Made by a program: the position numbers and the translations under genes
NCBI GenBank assembly: GCA_951230915.1
Contig: OX579639.1
Span: forward strand, 14,446,001-14,510,000
Source: Antitrichia curtipendula
Lineage: Eukaryota; Streptophyta; Bryopsida; Hypnales; Leucodontaceae
DNA length: 64,000 bases
Direction of reading: 5' to 3'
In this document: piece by piece, positions 35,401 to 46,345 of the stretch
How positions within the stretch are numbered: position 1 is the first letter of the stretch
Layout of the letters: each line of letters opens with the position of its first letter
The notes under the pieces: generated by a model
What the model was told of the DNA's origin: nothing
Database searches by the model: none
The model's input: only the letters and a program-made list of their open reading frames with translations

Positions 35401-37961
35401 CCCTCTCAAGACAAACGGGGGTCCTAGCTGGCAAGACTTATCAGTTAGCGAACTTCGATGCTGGTTGTGTGTGTGTATACTGCTAGGCCTAAAGAAACTG
35501 CCGAATACACGTCTGTATTGGGACAGGCGTAAGTTTTTTGGATGTCCGCTTGTGAAGGCTGCAATGCGCCGAGCACGCTTCGAGGCCATATGTATGAACA
35601 TCCACCTTGTGGATAACCAAACCCTTGATTTAGACAAAGCTTCTCCTGACTACGACAAATTAGGTAAGGTTTGTTGGTTACTAGAGTCCTTTGTCGCAGC
35701 TTGCAAACGAATGTATAATTGTGAGAAACATTTGTGCGTAGATGAGATTATGATACCCTATCGAGGCAGGCGTTGTAATTTAAAACAGTAAATGAAAAAT
35801 AAACCGGTCAAGTATGGGATAAAAGTGTGGTGCTTAGCCAATAGTAAGTCCAGGTATGTCTATGATCTACAGGTCTACACGGGTTGAAAAGGCAAAAAGA
35901 GTGAGACAGATCTTGGGCGGAAAGTGGTGAAGAGTCTTGTCTCTGACTTGAGCGGTTTAGGTCATGTTATAGTGACAGATCGTTTTTTCAGCTCGCCCCA
36001 TTTATTTGATGACCTTCTGTAGTCCGGATTTCTCGCGACAGGAACAGTGATGCCTAAGAGAGTCGGGATGCCACCAAACTTGGCTTCTTATGCTCATGTT
36101 GCCGGTGAAAGGGGTGGGTTGATTGTCCAGATGCATCGGTCGCGTCGGATGGCCACTGTTGTCTGGTTTGATGGAATACCGGTTTGCTTGTTGAGCACGT
36201 TTGTAGATCCAATCGGAGAGGGAAGCTTGTGATATAGGTGGACAAGGCAGAAGGATAGAGAAGAGTACCCCACGTCACCCATTCTCGTAGAGTATCAGGA
36301 GATGATGAGAGGAGTCGATCTCGTGGATCAATGTCGAATGGAGTACACGGTGCAGTTGAAGAGCCACAAGTGGTGGCATAGACTACTCTTGTTTATTTTG
36401 GACACTAGTCTTGGCAATGCTTATGTATTATACAAGGCTCATGCTGTTGGAAATGAGCAGAAGAAGTGCATGTCCCAGGTTGCATTCCATTATGAAGTAG
36501 CCAATTGGCTTTGTGATCCGGAGGTGCGGCCGGGTCGAACGGGGGCGTCCTTCAACCGCAAGGAGCACGGCCTTCACTACTCCGCCAAGCATTGCAAGCT
36601 TCGGGCAAAGTGTGTCATATGTAGGCGCAAGCAGATTCGATATTGTCCCGGGTGCAACGGGGCTTACATGTGCGAAGGAGAGTGCTACTTGAAGGTTCAC
36701 ACCCTCTCAAAGTTTGCAGCGAAGGTCTTGAAGTGAGTTCGTCTTGCAGGCTTGTCTGAGGAGCGGGCGATAGCGATTGGAGAGGCGACTTTGGCAAGCT
36801 GCGCCGAGGACAGAGGAAGCCCGCTTGATGGGGTTTTCATAGCGTCGACCTTGGCGTATCTCGGGTGGCTTGCATCTGGTTAGTGTAGTTTTTTTTTGTT
36901 TGGTAGATTGCAGGCTTGCCTGTTGGCGTCGCCCTTGAAATGGCACAGTACGTGTAGTTTTGGCTCACCGTCAGTCCTATAGGTGAAACTGGGAATTTTG
37001 TTGCACTCCCCCTTTTTGGATTGTTTGAATACAACATGTGCAGGCTTGGTTTGTTTATTCACTTAGGTTGGTGTGTTGGGGTTTGTGTTATTCCGTTGTG
37101 TGGGTGTCACTATTCGAATTTGTGTTGGGATTTGTGTTCAGCCGGATTTTGTGAGCACAATTTGAGCAACGGTCGGGCGCTCTGAGGCCTACACTGATCG
37201 TTGGTTGTGTACCGGTGTTTTCTATTCCGCGCGGTAAACGGTTGGGCCCGCGGCCACGCTAGCAAATCCGCGCCCTTTCTCGTGCGCCACGGCAGCCACG
37301 ATTACCGTAAGGTACCATGCCTTGTCAGCACAACGAGGTTGCCACGACGTTGTAGAGGCCAGAGACCCTGTGATTCTCCGGGTGCACCCCTTCTCCACGA
37401 GAACTACCCAATTACCCCGAATTGAATGGTCGGATGAGGTCCTAATTTTTTTTGAATGTGTGCATGCTTGCCATTCGTGTACACACCGTTGGGATTTTTG
37501 AGATTGCTTACTGAGGATTTTGAATATTTCGGAGAATTGAGATTCCGAAAATGCCAGCGTTTTGGACCCCCTACTTCGGAGTGCTCACAAGCAAAGCATG
37601 TTGCATAATTTGCTGATATTTTGTTGTAGTCATGTCCCTTAGCAGACGTAGTTTCCTTTTGTTCAAATTTTAGACTGAAATGCTAATCAAGGAATCACGA
37701 ATTCCACTCGAATCAAGTCGAAACACCGGAAAACAGACGATCACGAAATGAAAACGGACAAGTTGAACTGAATCTGATGTGGTTTTCTCCAATAAACATA
37801 CCTCCCGTAAAAATCAGGAACGGAACTTGAACCCTTACCTCCTAAACTGTACGACTGGAAAGTGAAAAAATCAAACGATCCAGTGTGTGGAAAATAGAAA
37901 GCAACCGCCTGTCTGCCGTGAACCAAGTTGCCCCGAATATGCAGGGTCCTTCTGGGGTTAA
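32419..37961 (+). mobile_element. Full-length piggyBac element with TTAA target duplication
   Basis: TTAA (32419-32422) is followed by CCCCAGAAGGACCC. The other end is GGGTCCTTCTGGGG followed by TTAA (37958-37961), a perfect 14-bp terminal inverted repeat. Just inside the left end is GGGGACAGAATGTGTCCC. The interior is clearly richer in G and C than its surroundings and encodes one piggyBac-type transposase (33563-36736) on the plus strand, with about 1.1 kb of leader and 1.2 kb of trailer. piggyBac elements excise and insert precisely at TTAA by a DDD-type reaction. Intact ends could still be mobilised in trans. No other gene is inside; open frames on the opposite strand are shadows. Confidence 0.93.
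33563..36736 (+). pseudogene. piggyBac-type (DDE_Tnp_1_7) transposase, five nonsense codons
   Basis: One reading frame of 1058 codons holds the whole protein without a frameshift. It is broken by stops at 34328 (TGA), 35789 (TAA), 35885 (TGA), 36020 (TAG) and 36230 (TGA). The N-terminal part (to about 34330) is Arg/Gln/Gly-rich, followed by an acidic segment (about 35070-35190). The catalytic core follows: FFDEYWSKD (about 35310), then the three Asp of the DDD triad in VDEIMIPYRGR (GAT 35741), VTDRFFSS (GAT 35978) and GVDLVDQ (GAT 36317). A C-terminal Cys-rich finger (CVIC, CPGC, CEGEC; about 36610-36690) matches the end-binding domain of the family. The N-terminal extension before 34340 is inferred from frame continuity. 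The start at 33563 is the first Met with a plausible basic N-terminus; 34340 is an alternative. The copy is unlikely to make active enzyme. Confidence 0.88.
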
Positions 37962-38366
37962 TACCCGAACTGTTTTTGAGCCTCCTCTTATAGTTTAGAT
38001 TTTTATGTGGACCGGACACTCCAAACTTTCCTTGCCACACTTCAAGCTGCAAAAGCCCCACACATTTGACCTGCACTGCATTTGACATTGCCTAGGAGGA
38101 GGAAGAGGACACTTACATTACCCTAGAGATTTGTGATAAAAAAACATTAGGTCGCCTTGTGAACAAAGGATGGTTTTCAACCCAAGGTGCGCAGGGAAGC
38201 TCTTATGCCTATTGAAATGTTTGATTTCGTCATAAAGCATCAATCCTATTATCATGTGAAATTTATACCCCATAGTTATTTTATGTCCATTTCTATGCAT
38301 TTTCTAGAGTTCCTAATACACATGAAATGAGAGAAATGGTAAAGTAGAAGTACTATTCCTAATGAC
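37962..38366. other. No gene recognised
   Basis: Sequence right of the piggyBac element, AT-rich with scattered stops; no element terminus until 38367. Confidence 0.45.
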
Positions 38367-38545
38367 TTAACCCATAACGTCGCAAAGGGTGTTTTTCGAT
38401 TGATGAATGACAAAGAATCCCTACAGAAGATCTTCTACAGTAGCTTGACTTCCAATTAGTGCTTTTTCATTTTTTTAAGCCAACAATTCACACCGTGTCC
38501 AAACAAATAATTTCTACGATGATCGGCCTATTGTTTAAGGATTAA
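38367..38545 (-). mobile_element. U-family TTAA element, copy 2 (reverse)
   Basis: TTAA 38367-38370 plus CCCATAACG, and at the right GTTTAAGGA plus TTAA 38542-38545. The interior (TCTACAGTAGCTTGACTTCC, CACACCGTGT) is the reverse complement of the element at 3786-4015. It is shorter, 179 bp, through loss of one side. Confidence 0.7.
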
Positions 38546-38936
38546 GTATTAAATGAAATTAAGCCAGTCTATAGGATTGTGAGTTCTCTCAAGTTTTTGG
38601 ACTATGGGAACTCTGCTAGAACAACAGGTTGACATGACAAAGCAACTGCCACGTCAGGTTTGATATATTTTTTCAATGATTTTTTTGAATTATTATTATT
38701 AATTCTGACCAACATCGGTTGGTTCACACTGTTGGAAACAGGCTTGAAATAGCCCTCTAATGCCCCTAAAAACATTTAATCCTTTTCAACTTATTTAATA
38801 GAAAAAATTCCACTAGATATTTGGGGGGGGCTCTAAAAGATTGTTTTGGGGTTGTTTTATGAGCTATGAACCACAACAGTGTAGTCAAATTATTATGTTT
38901 TTTAAAAACTAATAAAAAATTAGTAAATATTTTAAT

Positions 38937-39115
38937 TTATTTTTTAAATATTTTTAAAATAACTAAAAAAAATAATGTTTTTTTAAATATTTTTAAAATA
39001 ACTAAAAAAGTTAATGTTTTTTTAAATATTTTTAAAATAACTAAAAAAATTAATGTTTTTTTAAATATTTTTAAAATAACTAAAAAAATTAATGTTTTTT
39101 TAAAATAACTAAAAG
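38937..39115 (+). repeat. AT-rich minisatellite, 39-bp unit
   Basis: The unit contains TTTTTTTAAATATTTTTAAA followed by ATAACTAAAAAAATTAATG and repeats about four times plus a partial. Because 39 is a multiple of three, it leaves an 80-codon open frame (38866-39108) with a 13-residue period. That frame is an artefact of the repeat. Confidence 0.9.
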
Positions 39116-39119
39116 AATT

Positions 39120-39312
39120 AAAGTTTAAAAAAATTATTTTTATAAGCTAATGTTTTTTAAAATTATTTTAATAAGCTAATTTTTTTTTAAATTATTTTAA
39201 TAAGCTAATGTTTTTTAAAATTATTTTAATAAGCTAATGTTTTTTAAAATTATTTTAATAAGCTAATGTTTTCTAAAAATATTTTAATAAACTAATGTTT
39301 TTTAAAAATATT
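39120..39312 (+). repeat. AT-rich minisatellite, 29-bp unit
   Basis: The unit AAGCTAATGTTTTTT followed by AAAATTATTTTAAT repeats about six times directly after the 39-bp array, with small length changes in the T and A runs. Confidence 0.9.
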
Positions 39313-39759
39313 TCTAAATTAATTACGTATTATTTTCTGATGTGGTAGTCTCTTAACCATGTCAGACTTCTGATGTGGCTTAGTTCCTATGTTCTGCATA
39401 ATCCAAGAATTGTCTAGGAACTCATGGTCTTCCAAAGGCCTAAAAAACATCTAGTGGTTGAGAAATTGAGCTCAATGTGTGCAAACATAAGGATGAAGAA
39501 GAATGCAAAAATGATTATTCAATATAAATGGGGATTTTTGATTGAAGCCCATTCTAGTCTCATAGAGTCATCTATTGTGGTTAGCTTTGGCACTTTGTCC
39601 TATGCAAGGAGGGAAGAGAGATGAGTGAATGAGAAAGTACAAACAAATAATTTTTTTCAATGAGTATTGCACTCAACTATTGTCCACAATAGTTTAGCTT
39701 AAAAAGCCACGATAGGGACTGTCTGAAATAGGTACTTCTACCTTATGTATGCATGTATT

Positions 39760-40790
39760 TTAATCCCTAAAGTCCCATTGTCCCTATGAGGGACAAAATG
39801 AATTTTGGATAGGCTCGTTTATTCTCTATTTGTACCACATATTTTATAAACTTAATAAACTTTTACTAGACTTGTAGTTTTTCAAAAGCTTCAAGTTCAT
39901 GTAATTTTTATGTAAAACAGACCTTTATTGTAAAGGTCATGTTATTTTTTTTAGTGAAAATGGAAGAGAGAGGGCAACTTGGGCAAAGTTTATTCCTTTG
40001 ACTTTCGAAAGTTTGAGTTTTGGGCCAGAGCTACTAAAGTTTGCAAGGAATCAGGTTCCTCAAAGGACGAGGAGGGGAGCAAATGGGGGAAGGGATAGGG
40101 AGAGGGTCGTGGGGAAGCAAATGGGGGGAGCTTTTGGGAATGCAATTGGAACATGAAGGACGGTAGAGGAACTTCAAGAACATGGGAACAAGTTGGGAAC
40201 GGAACAGGAACATCTCAGGATATGTGGAGAACTCATTATTCAAGAGCTACATTATGCCTTGGAGCCACATTGAGCTATAAATTGACATGGAAAATACATA
40301 CTTTCAATTTTTCAATTTTTTTTGTCTTGTTTAATATGATTCCATACTTCAATCTACCATTTGGATTACTAGGTTTTTGAACTATGTGGTGAAAAAATGT
40401 GGGCAAAAATTAGACAGTGTATTGTCAAATCTTGAGACATACACTTGCATTACAAGATTTTATTATATATGCTCCATGTCTTAGATTGACTTGAAAATTG
40501 GTGGACATATGCCTACCATGATATTGATTATGGGAAAAAAAATTAAATTTGAAGTCCATAGTGTAAAAACTGACCACAAGAAGCAGTCAAAGCCATCTGA
40601 AATTTTTAGGTAAGGCCCCTACAAAAAAAAAACTATCACTTTGAATGCACTTATCTTTCAATCTGTATGGTCAAATTGCACAAAAAATTTAGCACATCAT
40701 CTCATTTGAGTTTACAAGATCCTATGGTTTACAAGTTTATAAGATCCTACAGTTACATTTTTAAAAATAAAAAAATCATATTGTACGTTT
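39760..40790 (+). mobile_element. Z-family TTAA element, chimeric or partial (Z7)
   Basis: TTAA 39760-39763 then TCCCTAAAGTCCCATTGTCC and GAGGGACAAAATGAATTTTG match the left end of Z6 at 53666. From about 40560 to 40790 the sequence resembles the right half of Z (CAAAGCCATCTGAAATTTTT, CAATCTGTATGGTCAAATTG, ACAAGATCCTA). The middle (about 39830-40500), with a purine-rich stretch, does not match. The right TTAA end is not found. Confidence 0.5.
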
Positions 40791-40917
40791 TTTCAATCAA
40801 AGCATTCCTCTAGCTATATAAACCCTAAGCCCTAATCAAGCTTGGTACTAAGGCAAACTAAGCCTACCCCAATCCCAAACCAAATGGAAGCACCCCATTG
40901 TGGGATAAATTAAATTA

Positions 40918-41246
40918 AAGTAACAAGTTCTAAAATCGCATAGGCTCTAAAACTACTCACATCCTCAAATATACACTATGTGTACATGTTTCTTTTTCAT
41001 GGCCTTCAGCAATGTACAAACACTATACATTTTAGGAGGTGGGCGATTTTAGAGCCCCTATGCCATTTCAACTTCAAAACTTTATAACTAATTCCACAAA
41101 GCTTCAAAAAATATGAAACGACTTGGGTTAGATGTCAATTCCACTTGTCTTTTCAAGGAAAATTTACTGAAAATTATTTCAAGAAGCTTTGCCTCTCCAA
41201 AATTCAATTTCAGCTCTTAGGTGGACAATTTCTGGACTTGTTACCT
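40918..41246 (-). mobile_element. AGGTAACAAGTCC-family MITE, copy 3 (reverse)
   Basis: The right end GGACTTGTTACCT followed by TA and the left end AAGTAACAAGTTC preceded by TA form the terminal repeat. An inner inverted pair (CTAAAACTACTCACATCCTC against GGAGGTGGGCGATTTTAG) and ATGTACA pairs lie in the first half. About 329 bp, noncoding. Confidence 0.85.
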
Positions 41247-41399
41247 TAGTGAATGTACACCACTAACATAATGTAGCTCCCATTTGTTCTGGCATGGAGA
41301 AGTTTTACCTTAATCAAAAGTTTATGCATGGAACAGATGGTAAAAATGTGAGGGTGGTGAAAACGTGAGGGCACGCCCTGCTCGATGATTACGGTACTA

Positions 41400-41729
41400 A
41401 GGTAACAGGTCCAGAAATCGCCCACCTAAGAGCTGAAACTGAATTTTGGGAAGGCAAAACATCTTGAAATATTTTCCAGTAAACTTCAGTCCTTGAAAGA
41501 GAAGTGGATTTGGCATCTAACCTAAGTCGTTTCATATTTTTTGTAGCTTTTTGAAATTAGTTATGAAATTTTGAAGTTGAATTGGCATAGGGCTCCAAAA
41601 TCGTCCACCCCTGAAATGTACATCAGTTTGTACATCAGTGAAGGCTATGAAAAAACAGCATGTACAAATTGTGTACATTTTACAGGTGGGCGGTTCTTAA
41701 TGCCCGAACTATTCTTGAGCTTTCTACCT
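41400..41729 (+). mobile_element. AGGTAACAAGTCC-family MITE, copy 4
   Basis: TA then AGGTAACAGGTCCAGAAATC at the left. The right end, TTTCTACCT and TA, has diverged. The interior is collinear with copy 1 and inverted relative to copy 3, from which it is separated by only 153 bp. Confidence 0.85.
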
Positions 41730-42279
41730 TATGCTTCAAGGTAAAACTAAAAGCCCCTGCGATGAGAAGATTGCTGCATCAAGGACCACCACTGAATGGC
41801 TCACTTTTTTTTTTTTTTTCTTCCAGTCAATTGTTGATTCAGTTCCAATGATAGGGCTACCAACCCTCGCTTTCCTTGACAGAGGCTATCCCCCTGGCCT
41901 ACCCTCCATCTCCCTCAGTCAGCTCTTCACCTCATGAAAAGATAATTCACATGTCCAGTCTTATTAGGAAGTGTACTTGGCAAGCAGACCACCACGACAA
42001 GGGAGCAGGGGAGGCAAAAAACGCATTTCCACACTTTTGGACATGAAAAAAAAAAAAAAAAAAGCCGGTTGGATGGTTTCATTCGTTGTTGTTTTTTAAA
42101 AAGAGAAAGAAAGAAAAGATGGATGTTGGGATCAGAAAATTGAGCTTCCGTCCATGGGAATAAGTTCCTGCTCCTGCTTTGGGGGTGTTGAGTCCCAGGG
42201 AAGAGGGTAAAGAAAGTTTCTTACTTTATATTTTATTTCAAAAAAAGTGGCAAATTCTTCACAACCCCCAGCAACGTTA
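41730..42279. other. No gene recognised
   Basis: Contains a T-run (41806-41819) and an A-run (42047-42063). The short frames 41660-41937 are not conserved-looking. Confidence 0.45.
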
Positions 42280-42792
42280 AGGTAAACTAACCTATGACAG
42301 GCCAACTATCTAATGCAGACATCTACATACCCCCCCATTACAGTCCATTTCAGATTTTTGCTTCTACAATTTAATTAGGTTGGTTAGTGGCCCACATTAG
42401 TGCATTAGGTGATTGTGACAGAATTAGTAATGACTGTTATAGGACACTTACACATTGTGAGTGTAAACTCATCATAAAGAGTTTTTTTTTTTATTCCTTT
42501 GTGTGATGGCCACATTAAAAAATCTCGTGGTTGTGTTAGGAAATCTGAAGACTGCATTAGGTGGTAAGATGACCATCATGAAGACATATTTTATTGATTT
42601 CAAATAGTCTACAGACTGTTTTGGAAAAATACTTAAAAAATTCATAACAAATTCCTACTTTGTCCCAAAACTAAAATTTTAACTGCTTCTTTCATTTCTC
42701 AAAGTTGTCTCTGCTAAAAAAAAATCTGATTTTATTTTGCTAATGGCAACATACCAAATCAGTCATTCTGCCTGTCATAGGCTGGTTTACCT
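42280..42792. mobile_element. AGGTAAACTA-family MITE
   Basis: TA, AGGTAAACTAACCTATGACA and the inverted GCCTGTCATAGGCTGGTTTACCT, TA: about 23 bp of inverted repeat with two mismatches. The 513-bp interior repeats GCATTAGG/ACATTA-like words and is noncoding. It shares the AGGTAA start with three other TA families here. Confidence 0.85.
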
Positions 42793-43884
42793 TAATCCTT
42801 GGTTCACTTGTCCAATTCTCTCATTTTGGGTTGTTGTGAATTGTTGAGTAATTAACAAAGAAATAAAGTGTGTAAATGAACTTGAGAATGACTGACATGG
42901 ACAAGTCAATACAACTGAGAGGGAATCAAAGAGAAGACTTTCAACACTGGGACCATATTTTATTTAATCTTTCAGTGGTTGAAGTAAGGACCAGCCTAAA
43001 CTACATTTTTTGCATGGATAGAAATATTTTGCCTTAGTTCCATTGCCGACCAATGTTCCATTTAGGTTCAGTAAGGTAGACAGATGTTTTACCATCCTGA
43101 TTTGCAATTTGAATTACCTTGAGGCCAATTCCAAGAGGGGCACATATTTTTCAGAGGTGTGTGTTTGTTTTACGGATCAAACCCAAGTGGAATTATAATT
43201 TTTCAATTGAGATTGTTATTTTGTGAATTTTTTGAAGAGGTCTACCTTGAAACTACAAAACCACTCATAGAGTGGTGTCATAAACATCCTAAAAACAACC
43301 CAGAACTACCTCTCTATGTATTCCAATTCCCATTGAACAACAATGGGAATTAGAATGGTCTACTTTAGTTGATGATTTCTCCATCCAATTCCTCCACACT
43401 TAAGTTGGATTTCCTCAAAGAAGAGACACTACCCACTTAAATGAATCAAGGAGCCCATTTCAATCATCTCCTCCCCCTTCCCCAAATAAATGAAAAAGAA
43501 CACAATTTCAAAGACATATTTGGAGACAAGTGTGAATAGAAGCATGAATATGAGTGGATGTTTGAATATGTATATATCGTATATTCTTTTACAATGCTAG
43601 GACATACAAAAACACAAGAATCTTAGATTCATGAAAAAATCTAGAAATAAAATCACTATCATAGCAACCCATTTCATTTACCTCTATTATAAAATAAATG
43701 AAAACAACAAAAATTAGTAAACCCCTTTATTATTCTCTAGAAGAGTAAAGACTAACACTAAAGGTAAACCAACCCATCCTAGACATCTAGAAAACAATCC
43801 ATCAATGCATGAAAAATTATATTCAATAAATGAAATTTGGACTACATTAGGTTGAACTAGTGGAGTGGAGTGGGGTAGGGTGAT
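42793..43884. other. No gene recognised
   Basis: AT-rich. A sequence AAAGGTAAACCAACCCATCC at about 43769 resembles one end of the preceding AGGTAAAC element, but no partner end was found. No coding domain. Confidence 0.45.
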
Positions 43885-44827
43885 TTAACCCCTAAAAGCC
43901 CATTGTCCCTTCGGGGGACGGATGCGTTTTCGGGCAAGTACCTACAGGCTGAAATTTTCTCCTGATTTTTTGAAACTTTTTTTAGAGGTAGAAAATCTGA
44001 TTAGCTTTGTGGGAATATAATTTTTTTCAAAATCAGTGCCCGGGAACAAAAGTTATGACCAAATAAGCTCAAAACAAGGGACGGGGGGCAGCACGGGCAG
44101 CAAACAAAATTTGCACTTTTTATTTATTTATTTTTTTAGTATTTTTTTTCTCATAGATTATATTTTTTTCTATCTTAAAAGCTTTGATTCATTTCATTTG
44201 GATTTGTTATGAGAAAGTTACGGACATTCTTGTTATTCGGGCAGTTAGAGCATCTTTTTGAAAAAAATAACTTGTAGGACTCATTTCTGAATGAAATTTT
44301 TCAAATTTTTCAAATTTTTTTTCCCGGCATGGTTTAGTTTACTTGCTAGAACAATCTCACCATTGGGATTAGTGCATTTTAATTCCATCTAAAATATATG
44401 AATATTTTAAATTTTCCTTCTATCTCGTACCTACTTCTACTTAACAATTTTTTTCATAATGAAAATTAAGTTTTTTTGAATTCTTTTTTTTTTGGTAGAT
44501 TTTCAACTCAATTCTCCACTATAAACATTTAAAGCTCAAATTTCTGTAGTGCAAAAGTTTTAGGTTCAAAATGTTCAAAGTCAAAAAATCCAGTCCCACA
44601 ATGTGCTGAAAAACTTGTTTTTTTCACTTTGAACGTAGGTATCTTGCAATCTATGCAGTCAAGAATTCTGAAATTTTTTCCACACATTCTTATACTAGTT
44701 AGGTGCAAGATCCTAAGGTTAGATGTGCAAAAAAAAACATTCAAATTTTTTTTTCACTCTTTGCTAAAAACATGGCAGTTTTGGGTGTTTTTTGGCAGAA
44801 AAAAGGCCTTGGGCCTTTACGGGTTAA
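43885..44827 (+). mobile_element. Z-family TTAA element, full length (Z2)
   Basis: TTAA 43885-43888 is followed by CCCCTAAAAGCCCATTGTCC and then CGGGGGACGGATGCG. The right end is GGCCTTGGGCCTTTACGGG and TTAA 44824-44827. 943 bp with no coding capacity. It is the best-preserved Z copy and was used here as the family reference. Its right TTAA is the first TTAA of the adjoining X3. Confidence 0.88.
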
Positions 44828-45757
44828 CCCCTAAAGGACTAGCCTGCAGAATTTGGCAACATAAAAAAATTGGGCAGGTACATGTGGCCAGAGATTTACA
44901 AGTTTGAGGCTGAAATTTTAATAGAAGTTGTGGACGAGGAGTACCTTTCATTTGAACTAAATTTTATGACATTTGGAAATACGAGTCAAAAGTTATGGCC
45001 TAATATGTTACTTTTTTTCTCAGCCGGGCAGTTAGGTCAGATCAGAAAAAATCACTTTTTTCAGAAACAAAAATTTGAAACTGGTTTTCCAGAGCTATCT
45101 ATACGTGGAAAGCTTTTAATCATTCCATTTTGACCAATGAGTCAAAAGTTATGAGGAGTTTTAGTTTGCGGGCAGTTTTGGAATCTCTACTCTAAAATAA
45201 ACTTTGAAGTCTTTTATCTTACTCAATTTTCAATATTTTTTGAAAAAAATAAAATCATAGGATGTAGATTGTTTAATACAACATTTCAACCATTGGGATT
45301 GGCATTTTTCAATTTCATACCTAAATTCTTAACAATTTAGTATTTTGAATCATTCTCTACTTCATTCTACTTACTATTTTTTTCCTATATGTTATACAAT
45401 TCCAAATGATGTGAAATTTTTCAAGCATGTAGCCAACTTGTTTAGGAAAAAGAATCCAAAGAAGCACCACCATTTTGGACATTTTTTCATAGAAAAGTGA
45501 GCTTTTGAAGTGCAGCTGCCCGTTTTTTTGCAGGGGTCAAAAAACGATTTCAGTGATTTTGAATGCTTCTATCTTGCCATCCACGTGGTGGAAATTTCTG
45601 AAATGTTTACCACATATTCTCAAGTCAGCATACTACAAGATCCTACGGTTACATGAGTCAAAAAAAAGTTTTTTTTCAAAAATTTGGTACTTGTACTAAA
45701 AACGGCAGTTCTTGAGCATTTTCAGTGAAATCATAGTCACGGAACTTTAGGGGTTAA
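44824..45757 (+). mobile_element. X-family TTAA element, full length (X3)
   Basis: TTAA shared with Z2, then CCCCTAAAGGACTAGCCTGC. The right end is CACGGAACTTTAGGGG with TTAA 45754-45757. 934 bp, collinear with X2 (22276) and noncoding. The terminal inverted match (CCCCTAAAG) is about 9-10 bp, short as in piggyBac elements. Confidence 0.9.
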
Positions 45758-46345
45758 TCAAGCCCATGGAGGGGCAGGATTGTGTGGAGAGTGGGGGTAA
45801 TCAAATGAAAAATCAACTGAAATAAACTAATAGTTTGAAAACTTGTGCCTCACTACTATTCACTCAAAAGACAACCTACACTCACAATTAATGGACAAGT
45901 TTTTAGACTTGGAGATATATATATTTTTTCAATTTCTATATGTATCGAAATAATTTGCAAAACTGCCTTTTTCCCTTTTTCCTTTTCTGAAACCAACCTG
46001 ACTGAGAGTGCATTTCCTTGTAAGTCAATTATGATCAATTTGATTGATCCAAGTGCGCCGATCGGATCCGTTTGCCCATCATTCCGCTCAGGGGCTGAAA
46101 AACTGGTCTCCTTCGTGCCAAACCCGGCCACCGGCGGGGGCGCGCCCCCCTATAAGACTGTTCCAAAGTGCATCATTCATTTCTTGCAGACCACATAGGA
46201 ACAAGGGCCCCCGTCCAGTTTCTGATTACAAATGTCAATCGGACGGAACCCCATCATCAATATTATTGCTGGGAATGAATGAATGAAATCAATGAATGAG
46301 TGTGTGTGTGTGTGTTGAGACGAGAATTGAGTTTGTACACAGTTA
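45758..46345. other. No gene recognised; GC-rich patch and (GT)n
   Basis: A short GC-rich stretch (46050-46150) and a GTGT run (46302-46315). The 117-codon plus frame at 45845-46198 lacks recognisable motifs. Confidence 0.4.

Larger units (their letters stand above)
38580..39425. mobile_element. Element with long terminal inverted repeats and internal minisatellites
   Basis: About 80-90 bp at each end pair imperfectly: GAGTTCTCTCAAG and GACTATGGGAACTC on the left against GAACATAGGAAC and TAGGAACTC on the right, and TGACATG...CCACGTCAG against CTGATGTGG...CATGTCAG. Long inverted repeats suggest a Mutator-type element, but no target duplication was found. Part of the interior (38640-38790) is related, in inverse orientation, to 4205-4420 of the CACTA-like element. 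Confidence 0.55.

Noticed and set aside
34328..36232. In-frame stop codons read as programmed readthrough or editing
   Set aside because: Five stops of all three types in a transposon copy are more simply explained by mutational decay; no recoding context is visible.
38866..39108. 80-codon open frame with a 13-residue repeat
   Set aside because: It exists only because a 39-bp AT-rich minisatellite has a length divisible by three; no protein family is suggested.
45845..46198. 117-codon plus-strand frame
   Set aside because: No motif; it overlaps an opposite frame of similar length across a GC-rich patch.
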